64,000 nucleotides of DNA from Chlamydoabsidia padenii. Its lineage: Eukaryota > Mucoromycota > Mucoromycetes > Mucorales > Cunninghamellaceae. The stretch is from the NCBI GenBank assembly GCA_025330725.1, contig JAIWND010000010.1:744001-808000 (forward strand), in the 5' to 3' direction. The position numbers were made by a program, and so were the translations under genes. The notes under the pieces were generated by a model that worked only from the letters and a program-made list of their open reading frames with translations, had not been told where the DNA came from and ran no database searches. Shown one piece after another: positions 1-12,344 of this stretch (the stretch's first letter is position 1; every line of letters starts with the position of its first letter).

Positions 1-1709
1 TTTTGAGAAGATCTAGAAGTTTATGGTGGTTTGGTTCATCGGTTGAGAATGTCATGAGGTAAAGATGTTAAAAAAAGGAGCATTTTAAATATGGACATAT
101 CATAATAAAGGAGGTTCAAGGGGGTAAGTTTAGTGTAAAGGAGAAAAGAAAAAAGAAAGTAGAAAACAGGCGCACATGATTTTGAGGGAAGCGGAGCTTA
201 ACAGCTACCCATTCTATCTCCGCATACACCGCACCTCGAAAATTTCAAAGTCAGTTAGACTACCTTAAAATGTAACTGATATTGGTTTAACTGCCCTCTC
301 AGTTTGCACAGTTCGCACAGTTACATCCAACACCCATCCAACATGGCGTTAGGATGATGAAAAGTCTGGATTTTTTTTTTTTTTTTTTTCAAACTGAAAA
401 ATTCATGCACAACTGAATTTGAAATTTAAATTCCGCCAGAGGCAAAATCACGATCTACGCTCTTCCTAATACATACAATTTACATTGCAGCACATAAATA
501 ACATAAGCAGATACCACACATACTTTCCGTATTATCCAAACGTCATAAGCCTGTTATATATTAATATGCCAAATTTATTATTTTATTACAAGAATGAAGG
601 TAATGGTGTAAAAATATATAGCTAGGGGGTAATATAATGAGGTCTACATGATCAAAGAGGAGAAGAGATAAAGATAGTAGACAAAGTGTTATACTAGACG
701 GTGGGAGATGGCTTCATCTACTTTGCACTACATTGTGGATCTTGAATGGACGACTGGTTTGGAAGGATGTTGTTGACATTAGAGTTGCCTTGTCTTGTGA
801 TTTTTACCACTTTAATATCAAAGAGCACAATTTGAAAGGGCTCCTCTTTTTCATCTAGGGATAAAGAAGCGTCAAACTAGTTTGAGTAAGCTGCTTTTTA
901 CTGATTGGTAAATGGCTCTTTACCTGTTGTAGTCATTGTTAGCAAAGTGATTGAGAAAAGAAAAAAGGGGGGACAGGCATTTGTATGCAACGAGAATTAA
1001 AATGGCGAACTTTGAATTGAGCACCGGGATTTGAAAGCAAGGCTTGAATGGCCTTGGGCATGCATGAATATGTCCACCAATAATGACCCCGAAAGCGAAA
1101 ATCCCCATCAAGAAGTAAAAGCTAGCCATGTGGCTCATAGAAGTAAAGGGTTTCCAGTGAACAAGACCGATTTCATTTTTTCTTCTATCATACACAGGTA
1201 TGAATTATGCGGTCTCCTGTCAAAAATAAAGTTTTTGACCAGTTCGGAGAAGATGCCTTGTTGGCGTCTTTTAGTCTAGCCGGAGCATACAATTAACATC
1301 AACCCATCTCTCTAACAGAGTTTCTTGTTAGATCGTATATATCTTGATTCTCCATTTACTAAGGTCCATCAAAGTTCATTAATCTGAAAGGTGTAAATTT
1401 GTCCTTTGTCCCTTTTAAGGACTAGTGATGTTTTGTGAGCGTAATTGGAATAATTGCTTTTTTCACTCTCCTTTTTCATAAGATTGGATTTTTGAATCTG
1501 TGGGGTGTCGACTGGGATACTGTAGATTAGTTTTATAGTAATTCATGCATAAAAGAAAAGAAAAAAGTGTTCCTGAATTTGGAGAGTGGCTTGGGGTCCC
1601 AATTTTGAATCACCGCCGGTTATTTCCCACCCAATTTTTTTTCTCTCCTCCCACTTTCTTTCCCTTGTCTTCTTTTTTACCCCTCTAATCATTCATTCGC
1701 CTTACAACG
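1..1709. other. Intergenic, no gene supported
   Basis: AT-rich sequence with a T run at about 370-389 and no reading frame that I can link to a protein family. One copy of the CGGGATTT motif lies at 1025-1032. The last ~150 bases are pyrimidine-rich and lead into the UTP7 start, so this end is its promoter and 5' UTR. A 91-codon minus-strand frame (920-1195) has a hydrophobic stretch, but no splice partners or family resemblance support it. Confidence 0.6.
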
Positions 1710-3712
1710 ATGGTTAACGACAAGAAACAAAACAAGTCCGATAAAAAGCCCAAGGGTAAGCCAACAAGTACTCTATTAAACAAAGGCGAGCCTAAAATGG
1801 CTGTACGGGAACATGTCGAAAACGAAGAAAAATACACTCGTGGTCAAGACATTGATTACAAGGCAAGTTGATAAAATAAAAAGACAAGAACCAAATGTAC
1901 CTTATAAAACGATAAAAAGACTAACATGTATGTATTTGTTTCTGATCTGGCCATGATCCACACTTAGAAAATCAAAAACGTCAAATTAAAACACAAGATC
2001 AGAAAACAAGAAGAAACTGCCCGTGATGCGGCACAAGCGGCTGCTCGTGCTGAAATGTTGCTTACCGAAGAATCTGGATACTTGGAATCAGAAGGCATAG
2101 AAAAGACATACAACTATAGACAAGATCAATTGGTGAAGGACGTAGATCTGAATACAGCAAGCAAGGTAAAAACAAAAACAAAAACTTGCCAACCCCTCCA
2201 CTATGTGTGCAGCATTTTTTTTTTAACTGTGCTTTTTATTCTTAGGTCTTCTCATTGGAATTTCCTGATTTTGGACCTTATGCTCTTGATTACACACGAA
2301 ATGGACGACACTTGGCTATGGGTGGACGTAAAGGCCATCTTGCTGCGTTTGACTGGCAAAATGGGTCCCTCCACTTTGAAACTCATGTCAAGGAAACCAT
2401 CCGGGATGTAACGTAAGTCAGAATTGAAACCCCCCCATCACGGATAAATGACTAATCTACTTATGTTTTTAATATAGTTGGCTCCATAATGAAACAATGT
2501 TGGCAGCGGCACAAAAGAAATACGTCTTCATTTATGATAATACTGGTCTGGAAATACATCGAATGAAAAACCATATTGCGGTGAACAAGATGGAATTCTT
2601 ACCCTTCCATTATCTATTGGCGACTGTGGTAAGTGGATACAAGAAAAAAAGAAAGTGTGTTGATCAAATTACTAATATACTTAATCTTAGGGTGGTGCCG
2701 GTTATTTGAAATATCATGATACATCAACTGGTAACTTGGTATCCGAACTTCGAACTAAACTGGGCTCTTGTAACGTGATGACACAAAATCCATGGAATGC
2801 AGTGATTAATCTTGGTCATACTAATGGTACTGTAACAATGTGGTCACCTACGATGCACACTCCTTTGGTGAAAATGCTTTGTCATAAAGGTGCGGTCCAA
2901 GCAGTGGCAGTGGAAAAGGGTGGACATTATATGGCTACCTCTGGGTTAGATGGTCAATTGAAGGTGTGGGATATCAGAAACTATGGGGTAGTGCAAGAGT
3001 ACTATACACCGGCTCCTGCTACTTCTTTATCTATCTCTCAAAAAGGTTTATTGGCTGTGGGTTGGAATACTCATGTTACGGTAAGGAAAATCTCTCACTG
3101 ATCTACTTGGCCTACATTACTTATACAATCCCTCTCTCTCTCTCTCTCTTATATTAGGTATGGAAAGATGCATTCCGAACCAAACAAACATCACCCTATA
3201 TGAATCATTTACAAGCTGGATCAGCCATCTCGGATGTCAAGTATTGTCCTTACGAAGATGTATTAGGTGTTGGACATGAAAAAGGTATCAACAGCATTGT
3301 GATTCCTGGTGCAGGTGAAGCCAACTTTGATTCGATGGAAGCCAATCCTTACCAAACCAAGAAACAACGACAAGAAGCTGAAGTACACAGTCTATTGAAC
3401 AAGTTACAACCTGATATGATCGTATTGGATCCTACCGAAATCGGCAAAATCAACCGGGTATCAAAGGAGGAAATGCGAAAACGACAATTGGAGGATGCTG
3501 AAGAAAAGCAACAAGAACAACAAGACGGTGCAACAACCAAAGATAGGAAACGGATGCGTGGTCGGAACTCTGCTCTCAAACGATACATGCGAAAGAAGGA
3601 TCGAAAGAATGTGGTGGATCAAGACAAGATGGATGCTATGGACAAACTCGCCAAGTTTGGGAAGGAAGATGCCAGAAAGGATTCATCTTTTACTACCTTG
3701 GACATCTTTTAA
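1710..3712 (+). CDS. UTP7: U3 snoRNP protein Utp7 (WDR46-like)
   Basis: WD40 protein of the small-subunit processome, acting in the nucleolus in U3-dependent 18S pre-rRNA processing. Exons: 1710-1862, 1968-2165, 2246-2412, 2478-2628, 2691-3080, 3158-3712, giving 537 aa; yeast Utp7 is 554. A basic, alanine-rich N-terminal region (about residues 50-90) is followed by WD repeats (LAAFDW..., VTMWSPT, GQLKVWDIRNYG, VWKDAF) and a C-terminal BING4CT domain with GVGHEKGINSIVIPGAGEAN and NPYQTKKQRQEAEV, then a basic tail. The first intron uses a GC donor (GCAAGT); only this choice keeps the frame. The product call is firm; the exon chain is phase-consistent throughout. Confidence 0.95.
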
Positions 3713-4779
3713 AATTTGATTCCCCATAGTTTAACTTTCCTTTTATAGTTTTTTATTATTGTATTTATCATTCCCTCATGCTTCCCTCCATACATTAGTT
3801 AATACACAAACAAACACAAACACATATTCATTTAAATAAAAAACACATTATAGAAACACACATCCTATAATACTAGGTAACACATTCATGCAAGAGGGCA
3901 TCGTTGCTTTATTAATATAAACCAGACAAAATGACTATACCTTAAGCCACAGCAATCAATATCCATCGACTACAACATAGAAAGGAAAGGTTATAAAAGG
4001 AAAAGGAGGTGCCACTTGAGGTTTATACGTCCAACGAGTTATCATTACCCGGATGACGGGAGTTCGTGATTTTGGTCAGAAGCAGCATACAACACTTTGC
4101 AACTTTGGTATCTTCATCCAGAGTTCCTGCAAAGTCCACGTATCATTGACAATCTGTGCCAAAAGTAGGTTTTGAGCTTTGTGACCCCCTTCCCGAATGC
4201 CTTGTCTTCTTTAGAAAATATTCGTCGCAAAGGACAGGTAAAATAATCACAAGCTTGGACTGACAAACACAGGGGACTTGGAGCTTGGCTTGTGCAGTAA
4301 AGTATGTTCAAAATATGCCATAGTATTCGCATCGCCACTTTAATCATTAGCATCCGTTAACCATTGAGCGAGTAAAGCCCTTCCAAACTTGACCAGGGAA
4401 TGGGTCCAAGGGCTGTCGGGATTTGAAAACGAGCTTTTCTTCCCTTTATTACTATTTTTCGCAAATGACAGGTAAAAGTCATCGCAAGCTTGCACTGACA
4501 GACACAAGGGTCTTGGAGCTAGGCTTGTGCGGTAAAGTATGTTGGGAATATGCCATAGTATTCACATCGCCACTTTAATCATTAGCATCCGTTAACCATT
4601 GAGCGAATAGAGCACTTTCCCAAAATTCCGTACGTCTAGTCATTCCGAAAATGACCTGGCGTTTTATATTGTTTATCTGCAAAAGTAAAACAAGTCGGAA
4701 TAGATTTTATTGTAGCAAAGTGCTGATACTTTTTATTAGTGTTAAATAAAAAACAGGATAACGGTGTGTGTGTGTGGAT
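3713..4779. other. Intergenic: UTP7 3' flank and tandem repeat
   Basis: Convergent interval between UTP7 and the exchanger gene. The first part is the AT-rich UTP7 3' UTR. From about 4221 to 4617 it holds two copies of the ~235 bp repeat described separately. No protein-coding frame is credible here; the 79-codon minus-strand frame at 4114-4353 is repeat sequence. Confidence 0.7.
4221..4617 (+). repeat. Tandem ~235 bp repeat, two copies (forward)
   Basis: The block CACTTTAATCATTAGCATC occurs at 4336 and again at 4571, exactly 235 bases later. Around it the two copies share TGACAGACACAAGGG-like, CTTGGAGCT, CTTGTGCRGTAAAGTATGTT and ATGCCATAGTATTC segments in the same order. One complete period runs from 4334 to 4568 and includes a CGGGATTTGAAAA motif (4417-4429). 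The same unit occurs near 33470-33590 and, inverted, at 45497-46028. I see no open frame and no terminal inverted repeat, so its class (satellite-like, SINE-like or a piece of a larger element) is unknown. Confidence 0.85.
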
Positions 4780-7700
4780 CTATGATTTAAAGGCATTGAA
4801 TTCAATCAGGAGATTGGTGATACAGCAAAAGACATAAACGGATATGGTCCAGTAACCAAGTTGCTTATTGACATGGAATCCATTCATGTTGACAACAAAG
4901 AGTGTGCTGAGTAAGACCGTTAATAGACCACCAGCAGAGATGAGAATAGTAGGTGGTATGACAAGAGGGAAGGGTTGACCTTGAGATTTCCAAATCTGAA
5001 AGGTGGATGACACACCTACACCAAGGACCATATCTAATTAAAAAGCGAGTATAAGTCACTCTTCTTCTTTTTTTCTTTTGCAAGTAGACTTACTGAGTAA
5101 AGGACCTGCATAACAAGCTGATATAGCCATAGTTGGGAAACCCATCTAGAAGAAGAGAGTGAGTTATGTCTGTGTTTATTTTACCTGCGTCTCCATTTAC
5201 CTTTGCAATAGCTGTATTAGATACTAAATCACCCACGCTATTACCCTATATAAAACATAAAACAAAAAAAAATCAATCCATCAGGTAATGTGTGTACGCC
5301 CTTGTGTACTTACAAAAGCAAACACTGTCAAACCCATGATGGCTTCACTGATATCAAAGATTTTCCCTAGAGCCTGTAATAATCCCACCATGGCATTAGC
5401 TAATAAAAAGATCCAGTTCAAAGAGATGACAAAACCAACAAAGGACATCATCCAAAACCAAGAAGGAGGTTCGCTCGAACGAGTGGTGGCCAGGACAACA
5501 AGACTGAGTGTTGCACCAATCCCCACTCCGATTATCACCTGATGCGGTTCTATGAATTCATTGACTTGGGAAAAGAAAAAGTTAGCGAGTGTCGAGTTGT
5601 GTATGTTTGTTTTTTCCTATACTTACAGACAAGGATGCCAAATATAAAGGTCATACTAAGGACAGCTTGGACAGCCAACAACCATCGGCACCAACCTTGT
5701 TGTAAATCGGCATCAATGACATCCAAAATATCTGAGGTTGAATGTAAACTTTTGGTGATACCAGACTGCTGTTGATGTTGTTGTTGTTGGTGAAAGTAAT
5801 CACTTTCGGAAGCAGGTACAGTCAAATAAGAAGAAGGTGATGGTTTTGGATGAGATTCGGGAGGTGGAGGAGCCAGTCGATCGTCCATAAAACTACCATA
5901 ACTTGTTGGATGTGGTGAAGTAGTTGAAGAGTATCGTTGTTGCTGTGGTGGATAATAGGATGTTGATTCGCCACCAAAAGAAGAAGCATGAACCAATGGT
6001 GGTGCAGTGGAGGGATAATATGCCCCGGTTTGATATACATAATCATCATCGTCATCCCGAATCATCATGACTTCTACTTCATCTACTTTGACATCGGCGG
6101 CTTCGGCGACAGGAAGAGTGAGAGTGAAGATCAACACCAGAGGCATAGCCACCAACGAGCTGAGGCAAGATAACCAGGATTTTGATGACCATTCTTGTAA
6201 AGTGGGGAACAAGACTTGATAAATTTCCACTAGTTGACTATACCATGGAGTATTATTATTGCTGTTATTGTTGTCATCGATATGGTGGGCAGATAAAAGT
6301 TTATGTTCAATTTCTTGATCATCCTCTTCATCGCCCATCATAGGCCGATCATGATCAAATACAGTGGGTGTCAATTCAGGACTTTGTCGAGCCGAGACAA
6401 AACAATCGTAATCCGTACTAGTGCTGGCCATACTGGGACTTGGTGTCATGACATGTAACGATCCTCGTTGATCAGGTGAAGCAAGTCGGTGATATTGATC
6501 ATTAGTGGATGGTGATACTGCACTTGGTGTATGGTATTGTTCAATCATAGGAGGTGCCAATCGGATTTCAGGAATCGTCATTTCAGGTGCATTGCGGCCT
6601 TGTTGATTTACTCCACCCCCTTGATGATAAGGTACAGATAATTGAGGAGGTTGAGGTGATGGGATAGTCAAACGAGGTGTTGTTGATGGTGGTTGCATGG
6701 GTTGTGGTTGATAGGTTGATAGATAAGCGAAATAATCTTCGGCCACACCAGTGCTGCTGTTTGTACTTTCAGGAGTGGTAGGTCGAGGAATAGTTGCTGA
6801 TAATCCACCATTGGTTCGAACACCCACAGCCAATCGATCTGTCACTGTAGATGCACGCGGCCTACCCACCTGTGGTCTTGTGAATTGCATACTGTTAAAG
6901 GAGGTTGAATTGGATGATCGTTGTTTCCAGAATCCTTGAGGTACAGACACTTGTCGCCGCCTATGTTGCTGTTGCTGTTGTTGCTGTTGTTGATAGTGAC
7001 TTGAATTTGGTACAATGAGTGAAGGTGTGCCCATCATTTGTTGAGAGCTGTTTGCACGACGAATGGCACTGATTTGATCTCGGAGCTAATAACAAAAATG
7101 TTCGAGTGAGTGATGGATTTCCTTTTTCAATGAACCTTTTCTCTTTACCTCGATACCCCCAAAGAATGAACTTCGAATTCCTACACGTGGTGTCATTGCC
7201 CGACGATAAGGTCGAAGGGTATTGATGGATCCATTTGTACTTGTTGTTCGTGGTAATTGGTGTCGTCCATGGATAGAAGTATCGATTCGTAATGTTGGAT
7301 TTGATGATAAAGGAGATGTGGGTCGAATGATATGACCAAGGTGAGGTTCATAGTCTGGTGCAAAGCCATGATCAGGAATATCTAGTCTTGGTGGTTTGGC
7401 TGATCAAACAAAAAGAAGAGGGTTTAATCCTTTTTTCTTTCTTTCTTTTCTTGTTTTCTTTTACCTTGGGATCCTAATAACCTTGAAGTTTCATTTAATA
7501 GGTTCTGGGTAGAGGTCAATTTGGTTACGATTTCCTTGTGAGCCGACCAATTGTAAGAGCTGAGAAGGACAGTGACCACGTAAGTAATATAGTAACCAAT
7601 CAATGCCAACCCATGGTACCAATAAATTTTCCCATGATACACGATCCATGTTAATAAAGCAACTGCACCAGTCAAGAAGGAAGCATCACGCATAAATGTA

Positions 7701-8589
7701 ATGCGTTTTGATTGGAATGGTCTGATGATGCCCATACAACCGGTAATCACTGATACAATAAAGAAGGCTGCACCAATGATTTCGCCAATTGCCATTGATC
7801 CTGACCCAGAGTCCATCGCACTATAAAAAAAAGTGTTTGTTCTTTGTTAATAAATACTGATTCCACCCCTTGGAGATAAAAACTTACCTGAACGTACCAA
7901 ACAAATCAGGACTTCCATTCCCAAATGCCAAAACAGTGACACCAGCCTATAAGAATAAACAAAAATGATGAGTGAGTATGACAGTGACATCCCCATTCTT
8001 TTTTTTTATATTATGTACCAAGCTTTCTGATAGTTCAAGTTTTGACGCAATCGTCTGCAAGTTTGGACCTAAAAAAAAAGGGTAACTGTTAGTGATGCCC
8101 ATTTTCAGTTTTTATTTTTATTTTATATCACGTACTTACAAAAAAAGTCAGACGCAACCACACTAATAGCACCAAATAATAGCAGCAGACCAGATAACTA
8201 TAAATAGTTTGTTGTTGTTTGTTAGTGAATTCAATAAAGAAGAAGGTTATAAACACTTACCAAAGCACCAATAATGAGTGGTTTCCATAAAGTGGAGCAA
8301 TAATAGAATTCAAGGTAGAGAGCACTAAAACCATGACAAGACTTTTTAACAAAAGCACACTGATCAATTTGTAGGTCAATGTTGCTACAATGCTGTTTAA
8401 TATAAACGAGTTAGTAACCATATAATCAAGTTACTATATTATAATATAACGACTTGCCGATTTGAGGATACTGGGATCAGCCACTCTTGTTGACAAGAGA
8501 GTATTGGCATTAGTAGACACTAATTTGGAGCATACAAAGACGATAACAAACAAGGCACAAAACAAGATGGGTTTATAAAAGGAGGGCAT
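4780..8589 (-). CDS. Sodium/calcium exchanger family protein (NCLX/YDL206W-like)
   Basis: Membrane antiporter of the Ca2+/cation antiporter superfamily with two exchanger domains, expected in an organelle or vacuolar membrane; exact ion use is not readable. Exons (gene order): 8458-8589, 8261-8392, 8140-8197, 8019-8068, 7888-7946, 7465-7820, 7149-7399, 5627-7085, 5314-5564, 5201-5245, 5094-5145, 4780-5033; 1032 aa. An N-terminal signal/anchor precedes a Cys-rich luminal segment (CSNIDLQIDQC, FVKKSC, YYCSTLW). Alpha-1 repeat motif FGNGSPD is at residues 132-138 and alpha-2 motif GNSVGDLVSN near 917. Between them lies a long Gln/Ser/Pro-rich loop holding one hydrophobic segment (MPLVLIFTLTLPV). 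Intron 1 has a GC donor; a GT alternative three bases on gives an immediate stop. Family call firm, orthologue name not. Confidence 0.92.
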
Positions 8590-9413
8590 GGGTATAATAT
8601 AATGTAACAAAGAAGGGAAAGAAAAGAGGAAGAATGGGTCGGCGAATCAAATTTAAAGGGAGTCGGTTGATTTATCTTTTTTTGACAATCTATCAATGCA
8701 TCAAGTTTAAACCCCCTACTCTTGTCTCCTTGGATCTTTTTCTTTTTTCTTTTTAGGATTTATTATTACAAGACACGTTGATTGTTTATATTATCGGACA
8801 AGTCAATAATGCAGTTCAACTATTTCACTTTATGTGGGCGAAAATAAACATCCCCCCTTTATTTCTTGTCCCCCCCCCCCTCCTCTTGTCAACCATGAAT
8901 TTTCCATTTTAGAGTCTATCCACGTTCAAAAACATTTTTCAATAAAAAAGGCGTATATCTCCCTCATTAGATCATCAATGCACTTTTTTTTTTTATCACC
9001 TGTTTTCATTTGATTCATTTTCCGTCAGAAACCCCGTTCATGCAGTTCATGTCCCACCCGAGTGGACTTGCGACATAAAAAGTGGTGATGATTTAACGGC
9101 AAGATGATGAGAGGAAATGGAACATGACTCTACAAAGGTGCCACTTTACTATGGAATACGTTGACGATAATGTAGATCACTAGCAAATATAGTTCCTTGA
9201 TTGGATCAACCACTTTTGCCATCATAAAGTTCAACTCTGGCATAACTCTAGTAAGGAGCAAATGCTGTGAAATTCATGAAACATCGAGACATGCCCCTGA
9301 ATCAATAGTGGTACAATTTCAATCGGCGCTTTATTTTCCATGAACGACTGTATTTTTTTCCCTTTCACTATACCGTTTCTTTTTTTCTTTCCCTCAAAAC
9401 ACATTCATCTGCA
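8590..9413. other. Divergent intergenic region, exchanger / RPL10a
   Basis: Shared upstream region of the exchanger (-) and the uL1 ribosomal protein gene (+). It holds a 12-base C run at about 8869-8880, several T-rich tracts, and a pyrimidine-rich leader just before the RPL10a start (9355-9405), which is typical of ribosomal protein gene 5' UTRs. No coding frame is supported. Confidence 0.6.
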
Positions 9414-10199
9414 ATGAGGTAATAACAATCCATCCATCCATCCATCCATCCATTCCAACTAATCCTTCTTATTTTTTTTAAACCCATATAGTAAGGTGTC
9501 AGCTGCTGCCGTTAGAACTGCCATCAACGAAATCCAACGTGGATCCGAAGAAAAGAAGCGTAACTTTGTTGAAACCATTGAACTTCAAGTTGGTTTGAAG
9601 AACTATGATCCTCAACGTGACAAGCGTTTCTCTGGTACCATCAAGTTACCTACTGTGGCTCGTCCTAACATGACGGTGTGTATTCTTGGTGATGCTTTCC
9701 ATTGTGACCAAGCCAAGGCTGCCGGTATGGAATTCCAATCTGTCGATGACTTGAAGAAGCTCAACAAGAACAAGAAATTGATCAAGAAACTCGCCAAAAA
9801 GTATGATGCTTTCCTTGCTTCTGAAGCTCTTATCAAGCAAATTCCTCGTCTTTTGGGTCCTGGTCTTCACAAGTAAGTCTTGTCATGATTTGAATGGAAC
9901 TGGAACTAAAACTTTTTTCTTATATTACATATAGGGTGGGTAAGTTCCCTTTGCCTGTGAGCCACTCTGATTCTTTGGTGGACAAGGCAAATGAACTCCG
10001 TGCGACCATCAAGTTCCAATTGAAAAAGGTGCTTTGTTTGGCCGTGGCTGTGGGTCATTTGGGTATGACTGAAGATCAATTAATTGCAAACATCATGTTG
10101 GCAGTTAACTTTTTGGTGTCTCTTCTCAAGAAACATTGGCAAAATGTCAAGTCCTTGTATCTCAAGTCCACCATGGGTAAACCTCATCGTTTGTTCTAA
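9414..10199 (+). CDS. RPL1: 60S ribosomal protein uL1 (RPL10a/Rpl1)
   Basis: Large-subunit protein of the L1 stalk, which contacts deacylated tRNA at the E site. Exons: 9414-9418, 9492-9872, 9935-10199; 216 aa, the usual size. The first coding exon is only five bases (ATGAG); splicing gives [13 protein letters not shown], which matches the family N-terminus. Family segments seen include [39 protein letters not shown] and the C-terminal [11 protein letters not shown]. The first intron contains a (CATC)n microsatellite at about 9430-9453. Another start is unlikely because translation upstream of exon 2 is not open with an ATG. Confidence 0.97.
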
Positions 10200-10669
10200 A
10201 TGATGTAACATGCATGGTCTCGAAAAAAAAAAGTCTCTGTGTAATTTTTATTCTAACGGTGTACCAAGGTTTTGGACATGGGTGCCTTAATCATTGGGAG
10301 CGTAGATACTTTTTTTTTTATTGTTATATTCTTTTTATTTTTATCAATAAACAATCTTTGCTTATGGTGATACATGTTGAGATTTATCTCTGTTTATGCA
10401 ATGCATTCTTGCTGGGATCGGGTGGGTGATTTGAATCGGGATTTGAATTTGACGGGGGGCCCTCTACTTTGGGAGGAAGATTTGCTTGATCCAGCTTTCT
10501 TTTTCTTCCTCCTTCTTTTATACATCAATGTAGGTACCCAAAACATGCTAAAGTAGGATGAATAACGACTATCAAGATAGATATGATTAAAGATGGATGG
10601 ATGGGATGGATGGATGGATTAAGAATGGGAATAAAACTGACTCGTCATTATCTTTTTACCATAGTTGCC
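10200..10669. other. Intergenic, RPL10a to RPL40
   Basis: Contains the RPL10a 3' UTR, one CGGGATTTGAA motif (10437-10447), a pyrimidine-rich tract (about 10496-10522) and a short GGAT/GATG microsatellite (about 10592-10619) before the ubiquitin fusion gene. TTTTTACCATAG just before the RPL40 ATG looks like a splice acceptor, so a 5' UTR intron is possible, but I could not fix its donor. Confidence 0.5.
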
Positions 10670-11192
<523 letters not shown>

Positions 11193-11407
11193 ATGCATCG
11201 CCCCTACTCCAATGTTGTTATTTTTTACTACATGCTCTACTCTTTTGTTAAAAATAATAATAAAGTCATTTATATTCTTCATGTAATAGATCAATGATAA
11301 AGTATGGTTTTTATTTAATTATATGTCGAGTTGATTGGTTGCTATCATTAATGGTTGGGATCATGTTACTACTATATACTATACATAGAGGGGATGTGTG
11401 TGTTGTC

Positions 11408-12344
11408 CTATTGACGTCGAGGCCGTCGTTGTTGTTGATTGTCTTTAGGTGGTGGAGTCATCCTTAACCAAGCCATCCTTGGTCCTGCTTTTGACAGTTC
11501 GTTCACCCGGAATCCGAATAACTTGGGGACATAGGTCTTTGGTTGTTGATTAGGTATGATATCCGGGAATGCTTGGACAAAGAGATGAGGGAATGTTGTA
11601 CCAAAATGAGCACCTATAAAAAAAGTGAGTCGGTCATGTAATAATCACCAGGAACTTTCTTACCATCAATAGAAGCATGTTTGTTGTTGGAAGGAATATA
11701 AAGGTCTTTACAGTTAGGACAATATAACCGTAAAGTACTTTGTCGAGGCAAGTCATGTTGGCCACAAGGTAACACTTTGAAACCATCACAGTAAAATCGT
11801 GGACACTGACCAAATTCACCTGCTTGATATTTCGTCAACTAGACACATAAAGAGTTAGATACACAACTGCCCCTTTCTCCCCCTAGTCTTACCATTTGAT
11901 TGAGTCCAGGACGAGTAGTAATAAACCGTTGATGGATCATTCCATAAAGCATTTTCGCATGAGGTTCCAATAGAGTGATGTCAGGAATACGGGCAGACAT
12001 TTCATCTTCTTCAGGATCGACATCCAGAATCACCTCCAGGGCTTCTTTGTAAAGTGGGGCATGGACAGAGATGCCGGTTAGATTGAAGCCATCTTCGATA
12101 AAATCTTCGCCCACCTGTGTATAGAACTCGTTTCCTTTCAAAGAGCAAAACCAACCAATCCACTATATCAATAATAAAAAGGTGAGTTGGGTGTCCTTTT
12201 TCTTCTTCTTCTTTATGGGTTCCACTTTACCGCAAAATTATCACTGCTGTCTAAAGAGGATGATTGAGAGTCTATTCAATATATAGACAACTGTTAGTGG
12301 GTAGTTGTTTTGGTATGCTATTTGATATATTTACCATAATCCAT
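11408..12344 (-). CDS. CKB1: Casein kinase 2 regulatory (beta) subunit
   Basis: Dimeric regulatory subunit of CK2, a constitutive Ser/Thr kinase. Exons (gene order): 12335-12344, 12231-12271, 11893-12162, 11664-11838, 11408-11613; 233 aa. The N-terminus MDYDSQSSSLDSSD offers acidic Ser sites like those autophosphorylated in the family. WIGWFCSLKGNEFYTQV, ILDVDPEEDE (acidic loop) and HQRFITTRPGLNQM follow. The zinc ribbon has CPRFYC and CPNCK pairs, and the tail contains AHFGTTFPHLF. The first coding exon is 10 bases. Fungi often carry two beta subunits; I cannot say whether this is the CKB1 or CKB2 type. Confidence 0.95.

Noticed and set aside
920..1195. 91-codon minus-strand frame with a hydrophobic stretch
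   Set aside because: No splice partners, family resemblance or convincing leader; overlaps another frame of similar size on the plus strand.
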